Positions 42,974 through 54,279 of a stretch of DNA of 64,000 nucleotides are shown one piece after another; within the stretch, counting starts at the first letter, position 1; the number at the start of each line of letters is the position of its first letter. The position numbers and the translations under genes are program-made. A model generated the notes under the pieces. That model was given only the letters and a program-made list of their open reading frames with translations, made no database searches and was not told where the DNA came from. The DNA comes from Microbacterium gallinarum (GTDB lineage Bacteria; Actinomycetota; Actinomycetes; Actinomycetales; Microbacteriaceae), in contig NZ_JACSPM010000001.1 of the NCBI RefSeq assembly GCF_014837165.1, positions 1,012,304 to 1,076,303 of the forward strand. The letters are read 5' to 3'.

Positions 42974-43462
42974 TCAGCCTTCAGACGAGCCGGCCGCCGG
43001 CGGATCATCTGCGGGATCCTCGGCACGCTCGATCGGCTGGCGCGGACGCCACACGACGAGTTCGGTCGCGCGGCGCACGCGTGTGCCGTGGCGCAGCGTC
43101 ACGACCGCGCCGGTCGCGCCGGCCGCGAAGACGCGGGCGCCGGGGCGTCGTTCGAGCTCGGTGCGCACGCGCTCCTCGAGGTCGCGGACGCGGCCGTGCA
43201 GTTCGCGGACCCGGTCTTCGAGCTCGAGGATGCGCGCGATCGCCGGGAGGCCGATGCCGTCGGCGGACATCCGCGCGACCTCGCGCAGCTGCGCGACGTG
43301 GCGGAGCGAATAGCGACGCGAGCCGCCCGACGTGCGCGCGGGCACGACCAGCCCGAGACGGTCGTATTGACGGAGGGTCTGCGGATGCATGCCGGAGAGC
43401 TCTGCGGCGACGGCGATCGCGAAGATCGGCGACTCGTCGTCGATGTCGTGCTGCTCACCCAT
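42974..43462 (-). CDS. hspR: HspR, MerR-family heat-shock repressor
   Basis: The protein has 162 residues. The N-terminal MerR helix-turn-helix is FAIAVAAELSGMHPQTLRQYDRLGLVVPARTSGG (given by span) followed by RYSLRHVAQLREVARM. A coiled coil (ELEDRVRELHGRVRDLEERV) follows, and the C-terminus is a positively charged, Pro-rich tail. HspR binds HAIR inverted repeats with DnaK as corepressor. It is encoded last in the dnaK-grpE-dnaJ-hspR operon, and HAIR sites lie upstream of dnaK and clpB. The gap to dnaJ is 29 nt. Confidence 0.94.
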   Translation of the reverse strand: MGEQHDIDDESPIFAIAVAAELSGMHPQTLRQYDRLGLVVPARTSGGSRRYSLRHVAQLREVARMSADGIGLPAIARILELEDRVRELHGRVRDLEERVRTELERRPGARVFAAGATGAVVTLRHGTRVRRATELVVWRPRQPIERAEDPADDPPAAGSSEG

Positions 43463-43491
43463 GCCCAGTCACCTCCCTCCGACCTATCCTC

Positions 43492-44487
43492 CTAGCCGCG
43501 CGCCTTCGCCATGAGGTCGGCACGCGGGTTCTCCTTCGGCTCCAGCGCGTGATACCGCTCGAGCGCCTCGCGGGCCGCGTCGTCGAGATGCGACGGCACG
43601 GCCACCTGCACCTCGGCGAGCAGGTCGCCGGTGCCCTTGGCGGTCTGCACGCCGCGGCCCTTCACGCGGAGCACGCGCCCCGACGGAGTGCCGGGAGCGA
43701 CCCGCAGCTTCACGGGCTCGCCGCCCAACGTCGGGACCTCGATGGTCGCGCCGAGGGCGGCCTCGGTGAACGTCACCGGGATCGTCACCCGAAGGTTGAG
43801 TCCGTCGCGCGTGAACACCGGATGCGGTCGCACGGCGACCTGCACGACGATGTCGCCGTTGTCGCCGCCGTCCGGCGACGGCCGGCCACGGCCGCGCAGG
43901 CGGATCTTCTGGCCGTCGGAGACGCCCGCGGGGATCTTCACCTTGAAGGGACGGCCGTCCTCGCCCTGGAGCGTGATGGTCTCGCCCTTGGTCGCGGTGA
44001 CGAAGTCGATCGTCGTGCGCGCCGTGACGTCGGCCCCACGGGTCGGACCGCCGTACCCGCGGTAGCCGCCCGTCGACTGACCGAACCGGCCGGTGCCGAA
44101 GCCGCCGCCCTGCTGGTTGAACATCGAGAAGATGTCGTCGAAGTCCTCGGCCGACTGGTAGCGACCGCCGCCGCGCCCCTGGTTGAACATCGAGAAGACG
44201 TCCTCGAAGCCGCCCGCGCCGCCCTGGCCGCCCGCCGTGAAGCGCGCGCCCGAGCCCATGGCACGGATCTGGTCGTACTCCTTGCGCTGCTCGGCGTCGG
44301 AGAGCACCGAGTATGCCTCGCTCACCTCTTTGAACTTCGCCTCGGCCTTGGCATCGCCCTGGTTGGAGTCGGGGTGGTACTTCCGCGCGAGCTTGCGGTA
44401 GGTCTTCTTGAGGTCAGCGTCGCTGACGTCCTTGGACACACCGAGGATCGAGTAGAAGTCCTTGTCGAACCAGTCCTGACTGGCCAT
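43492..44487 (-). CDS. dnaJ: DnaJ-type cochaperone without zinc finger
   Basis: The protein has 331 residues. The J-domain (~5-75) contains YHPD (HPD motif) and the first β-rich C-terminal domain begins near 155 ([17 protein letters not shown]). No CxxCxGxG repeats are present, so this is a type II/CbpA-like J-protein rather than classical DnaJ, although its operon position is that of dnaJ. The Gly/Phe region carries two near-identical copies of [20 protein letters not shown]. It stimulates DnaK ATPase and delivers substrates. The spacing to grpE is 14 nt. Confidence 0.92.
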   Translation of the reverse strand: MASQDWFDKDFYSILGVSKDVSDADLKKTYRKLARKYHPDSNQGDAKAEAKFKEVSEAYSVLSDAEQRKEYDQIRAMGSGARFTAGGQGGAGGFEDVFSMFNQGRGGGRYQSAEDFDDIFSMFNQQGGGFGTGRFGQSTGGYRGYGGPTRGADVTARTTIDFVTATKGETITLQGEDGRPFKVKIPAGVSDGQKIRLRGRGRPSPDGGDNGDIVVQVAVRPHPVFTRDGLNLRVTIPVTFTEAALGATIEVPTLGGEPVKLRVAPGTPSGRVLRVKGRGVQTAKGTGDLLAEVQVAVPSHLDDAAREALERYHALEPKENPRADLMAKARG

Positions 44488-44501
44488 AGGTGCCCTCCGG
44501 A

Positions 44502-45086
44502 CTACTCGGCCGGCACCGCGACGACGACCTTCGCCGGGCGGAGCTCGACGGAACCGAGTCGGTAGCCGATCTCGACGACCTCGAGGATCGTGGGCTCGGT
44601 CGTGCCGGGGGTCGGCGCCTGGAAGATGGCCTCGTGCTGCTGCGGGTCGAACGCCTCGCCGGGCGCACCGTAGGTGGCCAGGCCGATCCGCTCGGCCACG
44701 CCGCGCAGCTTCTCGGCGATCGCGGCGAAGGGCGAGCCCTCCTCGAGGTCGCCGTGCTTCTCCGCTCGGTCGAGGTCGTCGAGCACGGGCAGGAGACCCT
44801 TCGCGACCGCTCCCTTGGCGCGCTCGATCTCGAGCTCTCGCTGGTCCTCCGTGCGGCGCCGGTAGTTGGCGTACTCGGCCTGCAGGCGCTTGAGGTCATT
44901 CAGCAGCTGCGATTCGAGGTCGGCGATCACGGCGTCCTCGGCCGCGGCATCCGCATTCTGTGGTGCACCGAGGATGTCATCGATCGTCAGCTCGTCGTCC
45001 TGGCCCTCCTGCGGGTCGGACCCGGAAGCCTGTGCTTCCGGGTCCTCGCCGCCGGGGACCTCGTTCTCGAAGTCCTTGTCGGCCAT
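44502..45086 (-). CDS. grpE: GrpE nucleotide-exchange factor
   Basis: The protein has 194 residues. An acidic disordered N-terminus (~1-50) is followed by the coiled coil [22 protein letters not shown] and the DnaK-binding β-domain ending [20 protein letters not shown]. The dimeric factor releases ADP from DnaK. Its ATG is 2 nt from the dnaK stop. A conserved [12 protein letters not shown] segment confirms the family. Confidence 0.95.
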   Translation of the reverse strand: MADKDFENEVPGGEDPEAQASGSDPQEGQDDELTIDDILGAPQNADAAAEDAVIADLESQLLNDLKRLQAEYANYRRRTEDQRELEIERAKGAVAKGLLPVLDDLDRAEKHGDLEEGSPFAAIAEKLRGVAERIGLATYGAPGEAFDPQQHEAIFQAPTPGTTEPTILEVVEIGYRLGSVELRPAKVVVAVPAE

Positions 45087-45088
45087 GG

Positions 45089-47109
<2,021 letters not shown>

Positions 47110-47129
47110 TTTGAGTCGGAGGCTGAGGT

Positions 47130-47966
47130 TCAGACGGAGTGGGCGAGGGTCTGGAGCAACACGACCACCAGCCCGAGGGTGACGAGGATCGTGAGCGCGA
47201 GCAGCTGCTTCCACAGGTCCAGGCGCGACCGGCGGACCGCGAACCAGCCGATGACGGCGAGCGTGGCGACGTAGACGATCTCGGCCGCGCGGAGCGCGGC
47301 GGGCAGCGGCAGGACGCCGAACCACGCCAGCGCCAGGAGGATCATCGGGGTGACGAGGGTGCCGAGTGCCCCGCCCGCGATGCGCAGCTGCGCCCTCAGC
47401 TCGGCGCCCCCCGGGAAGTCGCGGTGGACCGCGAGGTGCGAGATCACGCCCGACACGAATCCCGCCGCGGTGATGCCGACGACGCCGAGCAGGAGCGCCA
47501 GCACGGCATGGGCGGCGTCGTGCGCGTCGTTCGCCGACACCACGAGGATGATCGCGAGGCCGGTGAAGGTCGCGTAGACGCGCTCCTTGAAGTACTCGAC
47601 GAACTCCGGTGCATCCTCGCCCAGCCTCTTGCGGGCGCGGGCGGTGCCTCCGTGCGTCGGCGGCGGGGGCGCCTCGTGGTGCTGGCCCACGCGGTGCCGA
47701 GCGCCCTGCGCGTGATGCGGACCCTCGCCGCGACGCAAGGCCTGCCTGTGCGGCGGCTCGGCGTCAGGCGAGGCCGAGCCGGGCGGGGCGCCGGTGTCAG
47801 GCGAGGGCTCGGCGTCAGGCGAGGCGGCCTCGGGCGAGGCGGCGTCAGGCGAGGGCGGGGCGCCGGTGTCAGGCGAGGGCTCGGCGTCAGGCGAGGCGGC
47901 GTCAGGCGAGGCGGCGTCAGGCGGGGCGCCGGTCGGTTCGCTGTCCGGCGGTGTGGGGTCGTTCAT
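47130..47966 (-). CDS. Membrane protein with a Pro/Asp/Ala/Ser repeat N-terminus
   Basis: The protein has 278 residues from ATG 47964-47966, after GGGAGG. Residues ~5-70 are low-complexity repeats: copies of the pentapeptide PDAAS/PDAEP and two copies of PDAEPSPDTGAPP. A His/Arg-rich linker (~75-105) and four hydrophobic helices follow, with charged connecting loops (VVGITAAGFVSGVISHLAV and similar). I do not recognise the family. DNA of the repeat region is a GC-rich tandem array (15-nt units), prone to length change. It is encoded upstream of dnaK on the same strand, but the dnaK promoter lies between. Confidence 0.7.
   Translation of the reverse strand: MNDPTPPDSEPTGAPPDAASPDAASPDAEPSPDTGAPPSPDAASPEAASPDAEPSPDTGAPPGSASPDAEPPHRQALRRGEGPHHAQGARHRVGQHHEAPPPPTHGGTARARKRLGEDAPEFVEYFKERVYATFTGLAIILVVSANDAHDAAHAVLALLLGVVGITAAGFVSGVISHLAVHRDFPGGAELRAQLRIAGGALGTLVTPMILLALAWFGVLPLPAALRAAEIVYVATLAVIGWFAVRRSRLDLWKQLLALTILVTLGLVVVLLQTLAHSV
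47750..47942 (-). repeat. Coding tandem repeat (15-nt units) inside the membrane-protein gene
   Basis: The plus strand shows repeated GGCGTCAGGCGAGGC units and two longer copies of GGGGCGCCGGTGTCAGGCGA. They encode the acidic Pro/Ala/Ser-rich N-terminus of the protein at 47130-47966. Copy number probably varies between strains. Confidence 0.75.
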
Positions 47967-48084
47967 CGATCCTCCCGTCGGAGTTCGCGTTGCGGCGAGC
48001 CTAACCCTCGAGAGCGCCGGATGGCGGGCATCGGCGGGCGCGGCATCCCTCCCACCCGTTCGTGCGATCCGGGAGGATGGCCGC

Positions 48085-48669
48085 ATGCCGCTTCCGTACG
48101 ACCTGCAGCCGCTGCGCGGCCCCCGCGTCACGCTCGACGCGCTGCGCCCCGACGACCTCGACGACCTGCATGCCCTTCAATCCGACCCCGACGTGTGCCG
48201 GTACCTGCTGTACGAGCCGCGCTCGCGTGACGAGGTGACCCGAGTGCTGGAACGGGATGCTGCGGCCACGCATCTCGAAAAGGCCGACGACTACCTTCAG
48301 CCGGCGATCCGCGACGAGAACGGGGCGTTTCTCGGCACGATGTATCTCGAGCTGCACAGCGTCGATCCCGATCGCACCGCCGAGATCGGCTGGATCCTCG
48401 CTCCGCACGCGCAGGGACGCGGTTACGGCGCGGAGGCGGCACGCGTGCTGCTCGACCTGGCGTTCGGCGACCTCGCGTTGCATCGCGTGTATGCCGAGCT
48501 CGATCCGCGGAACGACGCCTCCGTCCGGCTGTGCGCCCGTCTCGGCATGCGCCATGAGGGGCACTTCGTGGAGCACATGTGGCTGAAGGGCGAGTGGACC
48601 GACACCGGTCACTACGCGATCCTCGAGCGGGAATGGCACGAGCATCGCAACGGCGGGGTCAACGCCTGA
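48085..48669 (+). CDS. GNAT-family N-acetyltransferase
   Basis: The protein has 194 residues from ATG 48085, with GGGAGG upstream. The acetyl-CoA loop is HAQGRGYGAEAARVLLDLAF (Q/R-x2-G-x-G/A). The RimJ/RimL-like layout includes RVTLDALRPDDLDDLHAL at the start, ELDPRNDASVRLCARLGM and WLKGEWTDTGHYAIL near the end. It probably acetylates an amine or protein N-terminus; the substrate is unknown. The stop codon falls in the first unit of the 28-29-nt tandem array. Confidence 0.93.
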   Translation: MPLPYDLQPLRGPRVTLDALRPDDLDDLHALQSDPDVCRYLLYEPRSRDEVTRVLERDAAATHLEKADDYLQPAIRDENGAFLGTMYLELHSVDPDRTAEIGWILAPHAQGRGYGAEAARVLLDLAFGDLALHRVYAELDPRNDASVRLCARLGMRHEGHFVEHMWLKGEWTDTGHYAILEREWHEHRNGGVNA

Positions 48670-48945
48670 GCCGGAGAAGCGCCGGATTCACTGCCTGAGC
48701 CGGGTGAGCGGCCGGATCACCGCCTGAGCCTGGTGAGCGCCCGGACCACCGCCTGAGCCAGGTGCCAGGCGGGATCACCGCCTGCGCACGGTGCCCGGCG
48801 GATCACCGCCCGACGCCGGTGCCCGGCGGGATCACCGCCTGCGCACGGTGCCCGGCGGATCACCGCCGGACGCCGGTGCCCGGCGGGATCACCGCCTGCG
48901 CCCGGTGCCCGGTGAGTCAGTGTCTGAGCCGGGTGAGTGCCGGTT
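48664..48945. repeat. Tandem array of ten 28-29-nt units
   Basis: Units begin with GCCTG (or GCCC/GCCG/GTCTG) at 48664, 48693, 48722, 48751, 48780, 48808, 48837, 48865, 48894 and 48922. A 57-nt higher-order pair is duplicated in the middle. Each unit has GGTG...ATCACC, which can pair as a short hairpin. The array runs from the GNAT stop codon to the HNH-gene stop. There are no intervening spacers, so it is not CRISPR. Confidence 0.85.
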
Positions 48946-50203
48946 CGCGGTCTTCGCGGGGACCAGTGGAGTATTCGTGGGCCGATGGGCTCATCCACAC
49001 GAGCAGTTCATCCTCGAACCGTGCCCACCATCGGGTGTGGTGCTTGAGCCGATGGTGCGCACGGCACAGGTGCGCGAGATTGTCGTGGTCGGTGCAGCCG
49101 CCGTCGGCCCAGGCATGGTTGTGGTCGACGTCGCACGCCGAGGCCGCGCGGTCGCAGCCCGGGAACCGGCACGTGCCGTCGCGGTCGGCGAGCCAGGCGC
49201 GCAATGCGGCCGGCACGCGGTAGGTCTCGCGGTCGAGGCAGAGCCGGACCCCGGTCACGGGGTGCGTGAGCACGCGTCGCCAGGAGTCCGCCCCCGCTGC
49301 GAGCGTCTTGGCGACGTCGAGCGGGATCGGGCCGTACCCGTCGATCACCGCGGGCTCGTCACCCTGCCCGAGCAGGGTCAGGGCGGGTACCGTGAGGGTC
49401 ACCCCGACCCGAACCGGACGCAGCGACGCTGCGTCAGCGCCGTCGGCGAGCCCGACCGGGCGCCCGGAGCGCAGCACCGCGTCGACGAGGGCGTCGAAGC
49501 GAAGCTGCGACATCGTGCGCGGGTCGCCCGCCGCAGTCTCATCCATCGCGGTGCCGGTGAGCAGCGTGTGCGCGAGCTGCACCTGCATGATCGGTCCGTA
49601 CGCCATCAGCCAGGCCATGCCGTCTCGCGCCGGCTGGACGGTCACCCCGCGCGATCGCGTCGCACGCTCAGACCGCTCGTCGATCGTCTCGGGGTCGAGG
49701 TGCTCGCGCACGCGACGGCAGCGATGCGCGAAGCGATGCGGCGTCACGTCGACCCGCCCGGAGAGCACGACCTGCTCGAACGCGCCGCGGTCGAGCGGGC
49801 GGAACAGCTGCGCGTCTTCGACCAGCGCTTTCGCGTGCGCGTAGGAGATGCCACCGGAGCGCAGCGCCTCGGTCGTGGCTGGGAGGTCGGCGCACAGCAC
49901 GCGTGCTTCGGAGAGGAGGGTCGCGGCAGCGCGCTCGCTGATCCGCAGCACGCACGCGACTTCGGCGCGGGTCGACCGGGCGACCCAGTCCGAGGCATCC
50001 GCAGCCGCTCTTCTCGAGCCGGACTCGCACTCGACGTCACCCCCGGTCACGACCCGATCTTCGTGCGCCTCGTTTGCGCGCCGCAGGGCGTCGAGCAGCA
50101 TCGTGCGCTCGGCTTCGAGCGCGGCCAGGTCACGGCGCACGCGGTCGAGCTCACCGACGATGGCAGCAGCGTCGTCGCAGTGGAGGGCGTCGGTGCTGCA
50201 CAT
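48917..50203 (-). CDS. DUF222/HNH-endonuclease (13E12-like) family protein
   Basis: The protein has 428 residues. An N-terminal DUF222 domain (~20-330; ARSTRAEVACVLRISERAAATLLSEARVL by span) is followed by a zinc-type HNH motif near the C-terminus: CDVDHNHAWADGG, then LAHLCRAHHRLKHH. C-x2-C-like cysteines (CRFPGCDRAASACDVDH) support a ββα-metal nuclease. The family is multicopy in actinobacteria (REP13E12 repeats of mycobacteria) and may be selfish. The C-terminus ends in the tandem array. Nuclease activity is not proven. Confidence 0.9.
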   Translation of the reverse strand: MCSTDALHCDDAAAIVGELDRVRRDLAALEAERTMLLDALRRANEAHEDRVVTGGDVECESGSRRAAADASDWVARSTRAEVACVLRISERAAATLLSEARVLCADLPATTEALRSGGISYAHAKALVEDAQLFRPLDRGAFEQVVLSGRVDVTPHRFAHRCRRVREHLDPETIDERSERATRSRGVTVQPARDGMAWLMAYGPIMQVQLAHTLLTGTAMDETAAGDPRTMSQLRFDALVDAVLRSGRPVGLADGADAASLRPVRVGVTLTVPALTLLGQGDEPAVIDGYGPIPLDVAKTLAAGADSWRRVLTHPVTGVRLCLDRETYRVPAALRAWLADRDGTCRFPGCDRAASACDVDHNHAWADGGCTDHDNLAHLCRAHHRLKHHTRWWARFEDELLVWMSPSAHEYSTGPREDREPALTRLRH

Positions 50204-50252
50204 GCCCCGACACTAGAACATACCTACGACACTCCGTGAAGTGCGCAGGTGC

Positions 50253-52505
50253 TCAGTCGCAGGTGCGGAGCGCCGCGACGCTCGAACCGAGTACACCGGT
50301 TCCTCCGAGCAGTGTCAGCTGGGCGGCGTTGCGGAAGCGAAGGCTCTCGAGGGTCCAGTAGTTGATGCACGTCTTGGCGCTGAGGTAGAGCGGTGCATCG
50401 TGCGAGCCCGCCAGCGGTGCTCCGGCGAGCGCGTCCGCGAAGCCGTTGGCGCCCGCGACGTACCCTCGATCCACACTCCCGAAGATCGCGTCGTTCACCT
50501 CGATCGCCGTGAACACCCGGTCGGAGCCGGCGAGCCGCTTCACCTTGCCCTTGCCCAGCAGCGAGCGGAGTTCCGACTCCAGGTCGGCGCCGACGGCGCC
50601 CTTCCCCCCGGCGATGTAGACATCGGTGATCCCCAGCTTCGCAATCGTGGCCTTCGTCTCGCGGGTCAGCCCTCGCGCACCGTCGACGAGGATCACCGGG
50701 GCGTCGAGGTGCCCGGCTGCCGGGCCAGCGGCGAGGGCGTCCGGGTAGGCGGCCCCCGTGGCCAGGATCGCGTGACGGCTGCCTTCGCCCCCGAACGCGT
50801 CGCGGACGATGAGGTCGGCGGTCTGGTAGCGGCTCGCGCCGCCGAGCCGCACGATGGCGGCATCCGGGAGGATCGCCCTCACGGCGGTGACGACAGCCGT
50901 GGACACCGCACCCGTTCCGCCTGCGACGACCACTCGGCTCGGGCGTAGGCGACTGAGCTCGCTCGCCACGCCCGCCGGAATCGCGTCGCGGCTCACGGGA
51001 AGGACCACGCCCCCGGCGCGCATCGCCGCAGGAGCTGCGGCGAGTGCATCCGGGAAGTCGAACGCATTCGTGAGATAGACCACGGGCGCCCGGCCTCCCG
51101 AGGGGACGAGCTTCTTCGACACCGCGACCGCCGTCGCGAACCTGTCGTCGCCGGCGATCCTGCCGACCTTCATGGCGGACGGAAGCGCGAGCGTGCCGAG
51201 GTCCAGGTGTTCGCCCGGCCCGACGGAGATCTCGGTCGCCCTCTCGAAGGAGGCGGCTCCGCCGTAGTACATCGACGGCCCGTGGCCCGGATCGAACCGC
51301 AGCACGTAACGGCCCGGCGCGAGGTAGCCGTAGAACTCGCCGGCACCGCCGGTCTCGCCCCACACGGTGTACCCCTCCACAGCGCCGGGAACAGGCACGA
51401 ACCCGGCGGCCGTCCTCCGCCAGACATCGAAACCGACGCCGGCACTCGGGTAGAAGGTCCCCTCCGCCCGCACCCCGATGACGCCGGTCAGCTCCGCGTG
51501 GGCGTCGACGACGGCATCGATCCCGGCGAACGTCTGGTTCTTCGCGAGGACGATCTCGGTCGCGGAATCGAGATCCTCGCCACCCCAGTAGCCCGTGACG
51601 ATGCCGCTGTGGCTGAACCCCAGCTTGTACCGCCCGGCGCTCAAGCAGTCGAGAAGGAACGCGCTGCTGGTGCCGCTCCCGGCGCACGTCGCGGACTGCT
51701 TCACCCACGCGCCGCCGGCCGAGAGCTTGTAGAGGAGCACCGATCCCTGTCGCATCGGCACGATGCCCTCGGCCGTTCGCAGCGACCACGTGCCCGAGAT
51801 CGATGCCCGGGCCGCCTGAAGGGCGACGTCCGTCGTCGTCGAGGGTGACGTCGCGACCACGTCGCCGACCGTCAGGGGCGAATGCGCGCCCGTCGTGTCG
51901 GCGAAGGAGAGATCGTACGTCCCGGGAATCACGTTGAACGAGTAGCTCTCCCCCAGCCGGATGGTGGTGGACCGCCAGGGGAGCCAGTCGTCGAGCTCGG
52001 CATCCCCGGACGTGACCGCGACGGTGATGCTGCTCTTGGCGACGGGAAACGCCAGCTGCCGGCCGGTGACCGTGCCCCGCAGCCTGACCGTGGACGACAG
52101 CCGGGCCTCCAGCTCGACCACACCGCCATCGGTGACCTCGATGAACGCGCGCTCCGCCGCGCGGCGCGTGTCGCCCCACCACTCGCCTACGCGCCAGGGG
52201 TTCCACCCCGGCACCGGCGCGAACTTCACCGCATATCGTCCGGCGGGGACGTCGGTGAGCTCGAACTCGCCGAGGTCGCCCGTCCCCAACTGCATCGTCA
52301 GCGCGGGAGTCTCGAGCTCGTCGTCGCGGTAGAGCGAGACGAGGATGACCGACTCGTCGCGGACGAGCAGCCCGCCGGCCTCGTCCTGAAGCACTCCCCG
52401 GACGGTGCCGACCGGCTCGGCGGCATCGGCAGGCGCGGCCAGTCCCAGCACGAGGGCGCCGGCTCCGAGAGCGGCGAGGACGGCCCGAAGGCGAGGGTGC
52501 GGCAT
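50253..52505 (-). CDS. Secreted cell-wall-binding repeat 2 protein
   Basis: The protein has 750 residues from ATG 52503-52505, with a signal peptide (LGAGALVLGLAAPADA, cleavage ~29). Residues ~30-480 hold several β-sandwich or carboxypeptidase-regulatory-like modules. The C-terminus has three cell-wall-binding-2 repeats: RIAGDDRFATAVAVSKKL, RLGGASRYQTADLIVRDA and RLAGSDRVFTAIEVNDAI, each followed by an Ala-rich Rossmann-like core with LLGGTG/VAGGTG. It should be exported and held on the cell wall, perhaps as an adhesin or scaffold. No catalytic motif is visible. Confidence 0.9.
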   Translation of the reverse strand: MPHPRLRAVLAALGAGALVLGLAAPADAAEPVGTVRGVLQDEAGGLLVRDESVILVSLYRDDELETPALTMQLGTGDLGEFELTDVPAGRYAVKFAPVPGWNPWRVGEWWGDTRRAAERAFIEVTDGGVVELEARLSSTVRLRGTVTGRQLAFPVAKSSITVAVTSGDAELDDWLPWRSTTIRLGESYSFNVIPGTYDLSFADTTGAHSPLTVGDVVATSPSTTTDVALQAARASISGTWSLRTAEGIVPMRQGSVLLYKLSAGGAWVKQSATCAGSGTSSAFLLDCLSAGRYKLGFSHSGIVTGYWGGEDLDSATEIVLAKNQTFAGIDAVVDAHAELTGVIGVRAEGTFYPSAGVGFDVWRRTAAGFVPVPGAVEGYTVWGETGGAGEFYGYLAPGRYVLRFDPGHGPSMYYGGAASFERATEISVGPGEHLDLGTLALPSAMKVGRIAGDDRFATAVAVSKKLVPSGGRAPVVYLTNAFDFPDALAAAPAAMRAGGVVLPVSRDAIPAGVASELSRLRPSRVVVAGGTGAVSTAVVTAVRAILPDAAIVRLGGASRYQTADLIVRDAFGGEGSRHAILATGAAYPDALAAGPAAGHLDAPVILVDGARGLTRETKATIAKLGITDVYIAGGKGAVGADLESELRSLLGKGKVKRLAGSDRVFTAIEVNDAIFGSVDRGYVAGANGFADALAGAPLAGSHDAPLYLSAKTCINYWTLESLRFRNAAQLTLLGGTGVLGSSVAALRTCD

Positions 52506-52650
52506 CGTGGGTCGCTTCCGGATCGAGGGGTGCAGTCGCGCGGATCGAACGGCCCGCTCACGCGCAAATCGATACACCCTAACAAGGCGTGCGCGCCTCG
52601 CCGCACGGGCGCCAGCCAGCGGTGGACAGCCCGCCCGGGACCGCCCCGCC

Positions 52651-54228
52651 CTACCCGAGCAGCGTCTCCGTCGACGACGCCTTCGGGTCGGGCAGCTTCC
52701 GCATCCGGAACCCGTTCAGCACGCCCAGGCCGGCGGCGAGGATCGGGATGAGGAGCGCCACCTGCAGCGCGATGTGCCGCGCCTCGGTGTTGATGCGGAT
52801 CACCTCGGCCGCGGCATCCGGCGGCTCATCCGCCACCAACTCGGCGAGCCCGGTGTTCGACATCAGCTGCGCGTCCTCTTCGAGCACGCTGGAGACCTGC
52901 TGCTTCTGCTCCGACGACAGCACCGTGCTCGCGTCGGAGAGCGACGTGAACGACACGGCGAGCGTTGCGAGCATGATGGCTCCGGCGAACGCGAGTCCGA
53001 ATGAGAGTCCGAAGGAACCCGCAGCGGAGTTGACTCCCGCCGCCTCGCTGACCCGTTCGTCGGAGATCGGCGAGAGCGTGTAGTTGTTGAGCTGCGAGAC
53101 GAGCAGGCCGAGCCCCGAGCCGGCGATGAGCAGCGGGATCGCGAGCCACCACCCCGTGTCTGCGATCGGCACGAGCGGCACGATGGCGACCAGCCCCACG
53201 AGGGCGAGTGCGAAGCCGGTCAGGATCAGATTGGCAGGGCGGCCCTTCGCGCCGCGCCCGGCCCAGATCGCCACGGCGAACATGCTCAGCGACAGCGGAG
53301 CGATCGACAGGCCGGCCTGCAGCGCGTTGTACTCGAGCACCATCTGCAGGTACAGCGGCAGCACGATCATGGTGCCGCCCAGCGCGATCTGCTGCAGCAG
53401 CTGCCCGCTCACTCCCGTGCGGAAGGGCTTCGACGAGAACAGGGCCGGATCGAGCAGCACCGGCTTGCCGCGCTTCTTGCGCGAGTTGAGCCACCAGGCA
53501 AGGCCCCCCAGCGCGACCGCGCCGAGGCCGATGATCAGACCGACGTAGCCGCCGCCCTCCTGCCACACCAGGATGCCGAGCACGACACCGCCCATGCCGA
53601 TCACCGACAGAGCCGCGCCGACGAGATCGATGGAGCGGTCACCGGTGTACTTCACATCCTTGACGAGGCCGATCCCCAGCAGCACCACCGCGATGATGAC
53701 CGCTTCGAGCGCGAAGGCGACGCGATACGACCAGAACGTCGTGATGAACCCGCCGAGCAGAGGGCCCACTGCCGCCGCGATCGCCGCCGACGCGCCGACC
53801 AGCGCGTAGACGCGCTTCTGGTGATCGCCGGCGAAGTTGCCGTGGATGAGCGACTGCATCGCGGGAAGGAGAAGGGATGCTCCGATCCCGCCGATCACCG
53901 CCCAGAAGATGATCACCGCGGTCAGGCTCTGCGCGAACGTCATCGCGACGGCTCCGATGGCGTAGCCGAGCAGGCCGAGGATGTAGGCGAGCTTGCGTCC
54001 GATCAGGTCGCCCGTCTTGCCGCCGATGAGGATGAACGCGGCCGAGACGAGGGCTTCGAGCGCGATCGCGCTCTGCACGCCGCTCGCCGTCGTGCCGAGC
54101 TCGTTCACGACCGCCGAGATCGACACGTTCATGATCGACGTGTCGACGACGAGGACGAACATCGCCATCGCGAGGAGCATCGCGAGGCGACCGTTGAAGG
54201 CGGGCGTGGCGCCCGGTGCGTCGGACAT
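52651..54228 (-). CDS. DHA2-type MFS drug exporter (EmrB/QacA-like)
   Basis: The protein has 525 residues from ATG 54226-54228 and ~14 hydrophobic helices. Motif C-like GASAAIAAAVGPLLGGFI and the loop GGKTGDLIGRKLAYI (between helices 2 and 3) mark proton-antiport multidrug exporters. The C-terminus contains a polar loop with many acidic residues (SNTGLAELVADEPPDAAAEVI) before the last helix. It is divergent from the UMF1-type gene across a TCACCCGGGTGA palindrome. The substrates are unknown. Confidence 0.92.
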   Translation of the reverse strand: MSDAPGATPAFNGRLAMLLAMAMFVLVVDTSIMNVSISAVVNELGTTASGVQSAIALEALVSAAFILIGGKTGDLIGRKLAYILGLLGYAIGAVAMTFAQSLTAVIIFWAVIGGIGASLLLPAMQSLIHGNFAGDHQKRVYALVGASAAIAAAVGPLLGGFITTFWSYRVAFALEAVIIAVVLLGIGLVKDVKYTGDRSIDLVGAALSVIGMGGVVLGILVWQEGGGYVGLIIGLGAVALGGLAWWLNSRKKRGKPVLLDPALFSSKPFRTGVSGQLLQQIALGGTMIVLPLYLQMVLEYNALQAGLSIAPLSLSMFAVAIWAGRGAKGRPANLILTGFALALVGLVAIVPLVPIADTGWWLAIPLLIAGSGLGLLVSQLNNYTLSPISDERVSEAAGVNSAAGSFGLSFGLAFAGAIMLATLAVSFTSLSDASTVLSSEQKQQVSSVLEEDAQLMSNTGLAELVADEPPDAAAEVIRINTEARHIALQVALLIPILAAGLGVLNGFRMRKLPDPKASSTETLLG

Positions 54229-54279
54229 GACCGTAGCGAACCACGGCGGAACCCGCACGGACAGATCCTGCGGCAGAGA

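Noticed and set aside
47794..48084. N-terminal extension of the GNAT gene up to 47794
   Set aside because: It would read the repeat DNA of the neighbouring gene and skip the ribosome site GGGAGG before ATG 48085.
48664..48945. Possible CRISPR array (28-29-nt period)
   Set aside because: The units abut directly with no unique spacers and vary among themselves, and there are no cas genes in the window.
48717..48998. 93-residue minus-strand ORF rich in repeated GGDPAGHRR
   Set aside because: It is only a translation of the tandem array, with no ribosome site and no family.
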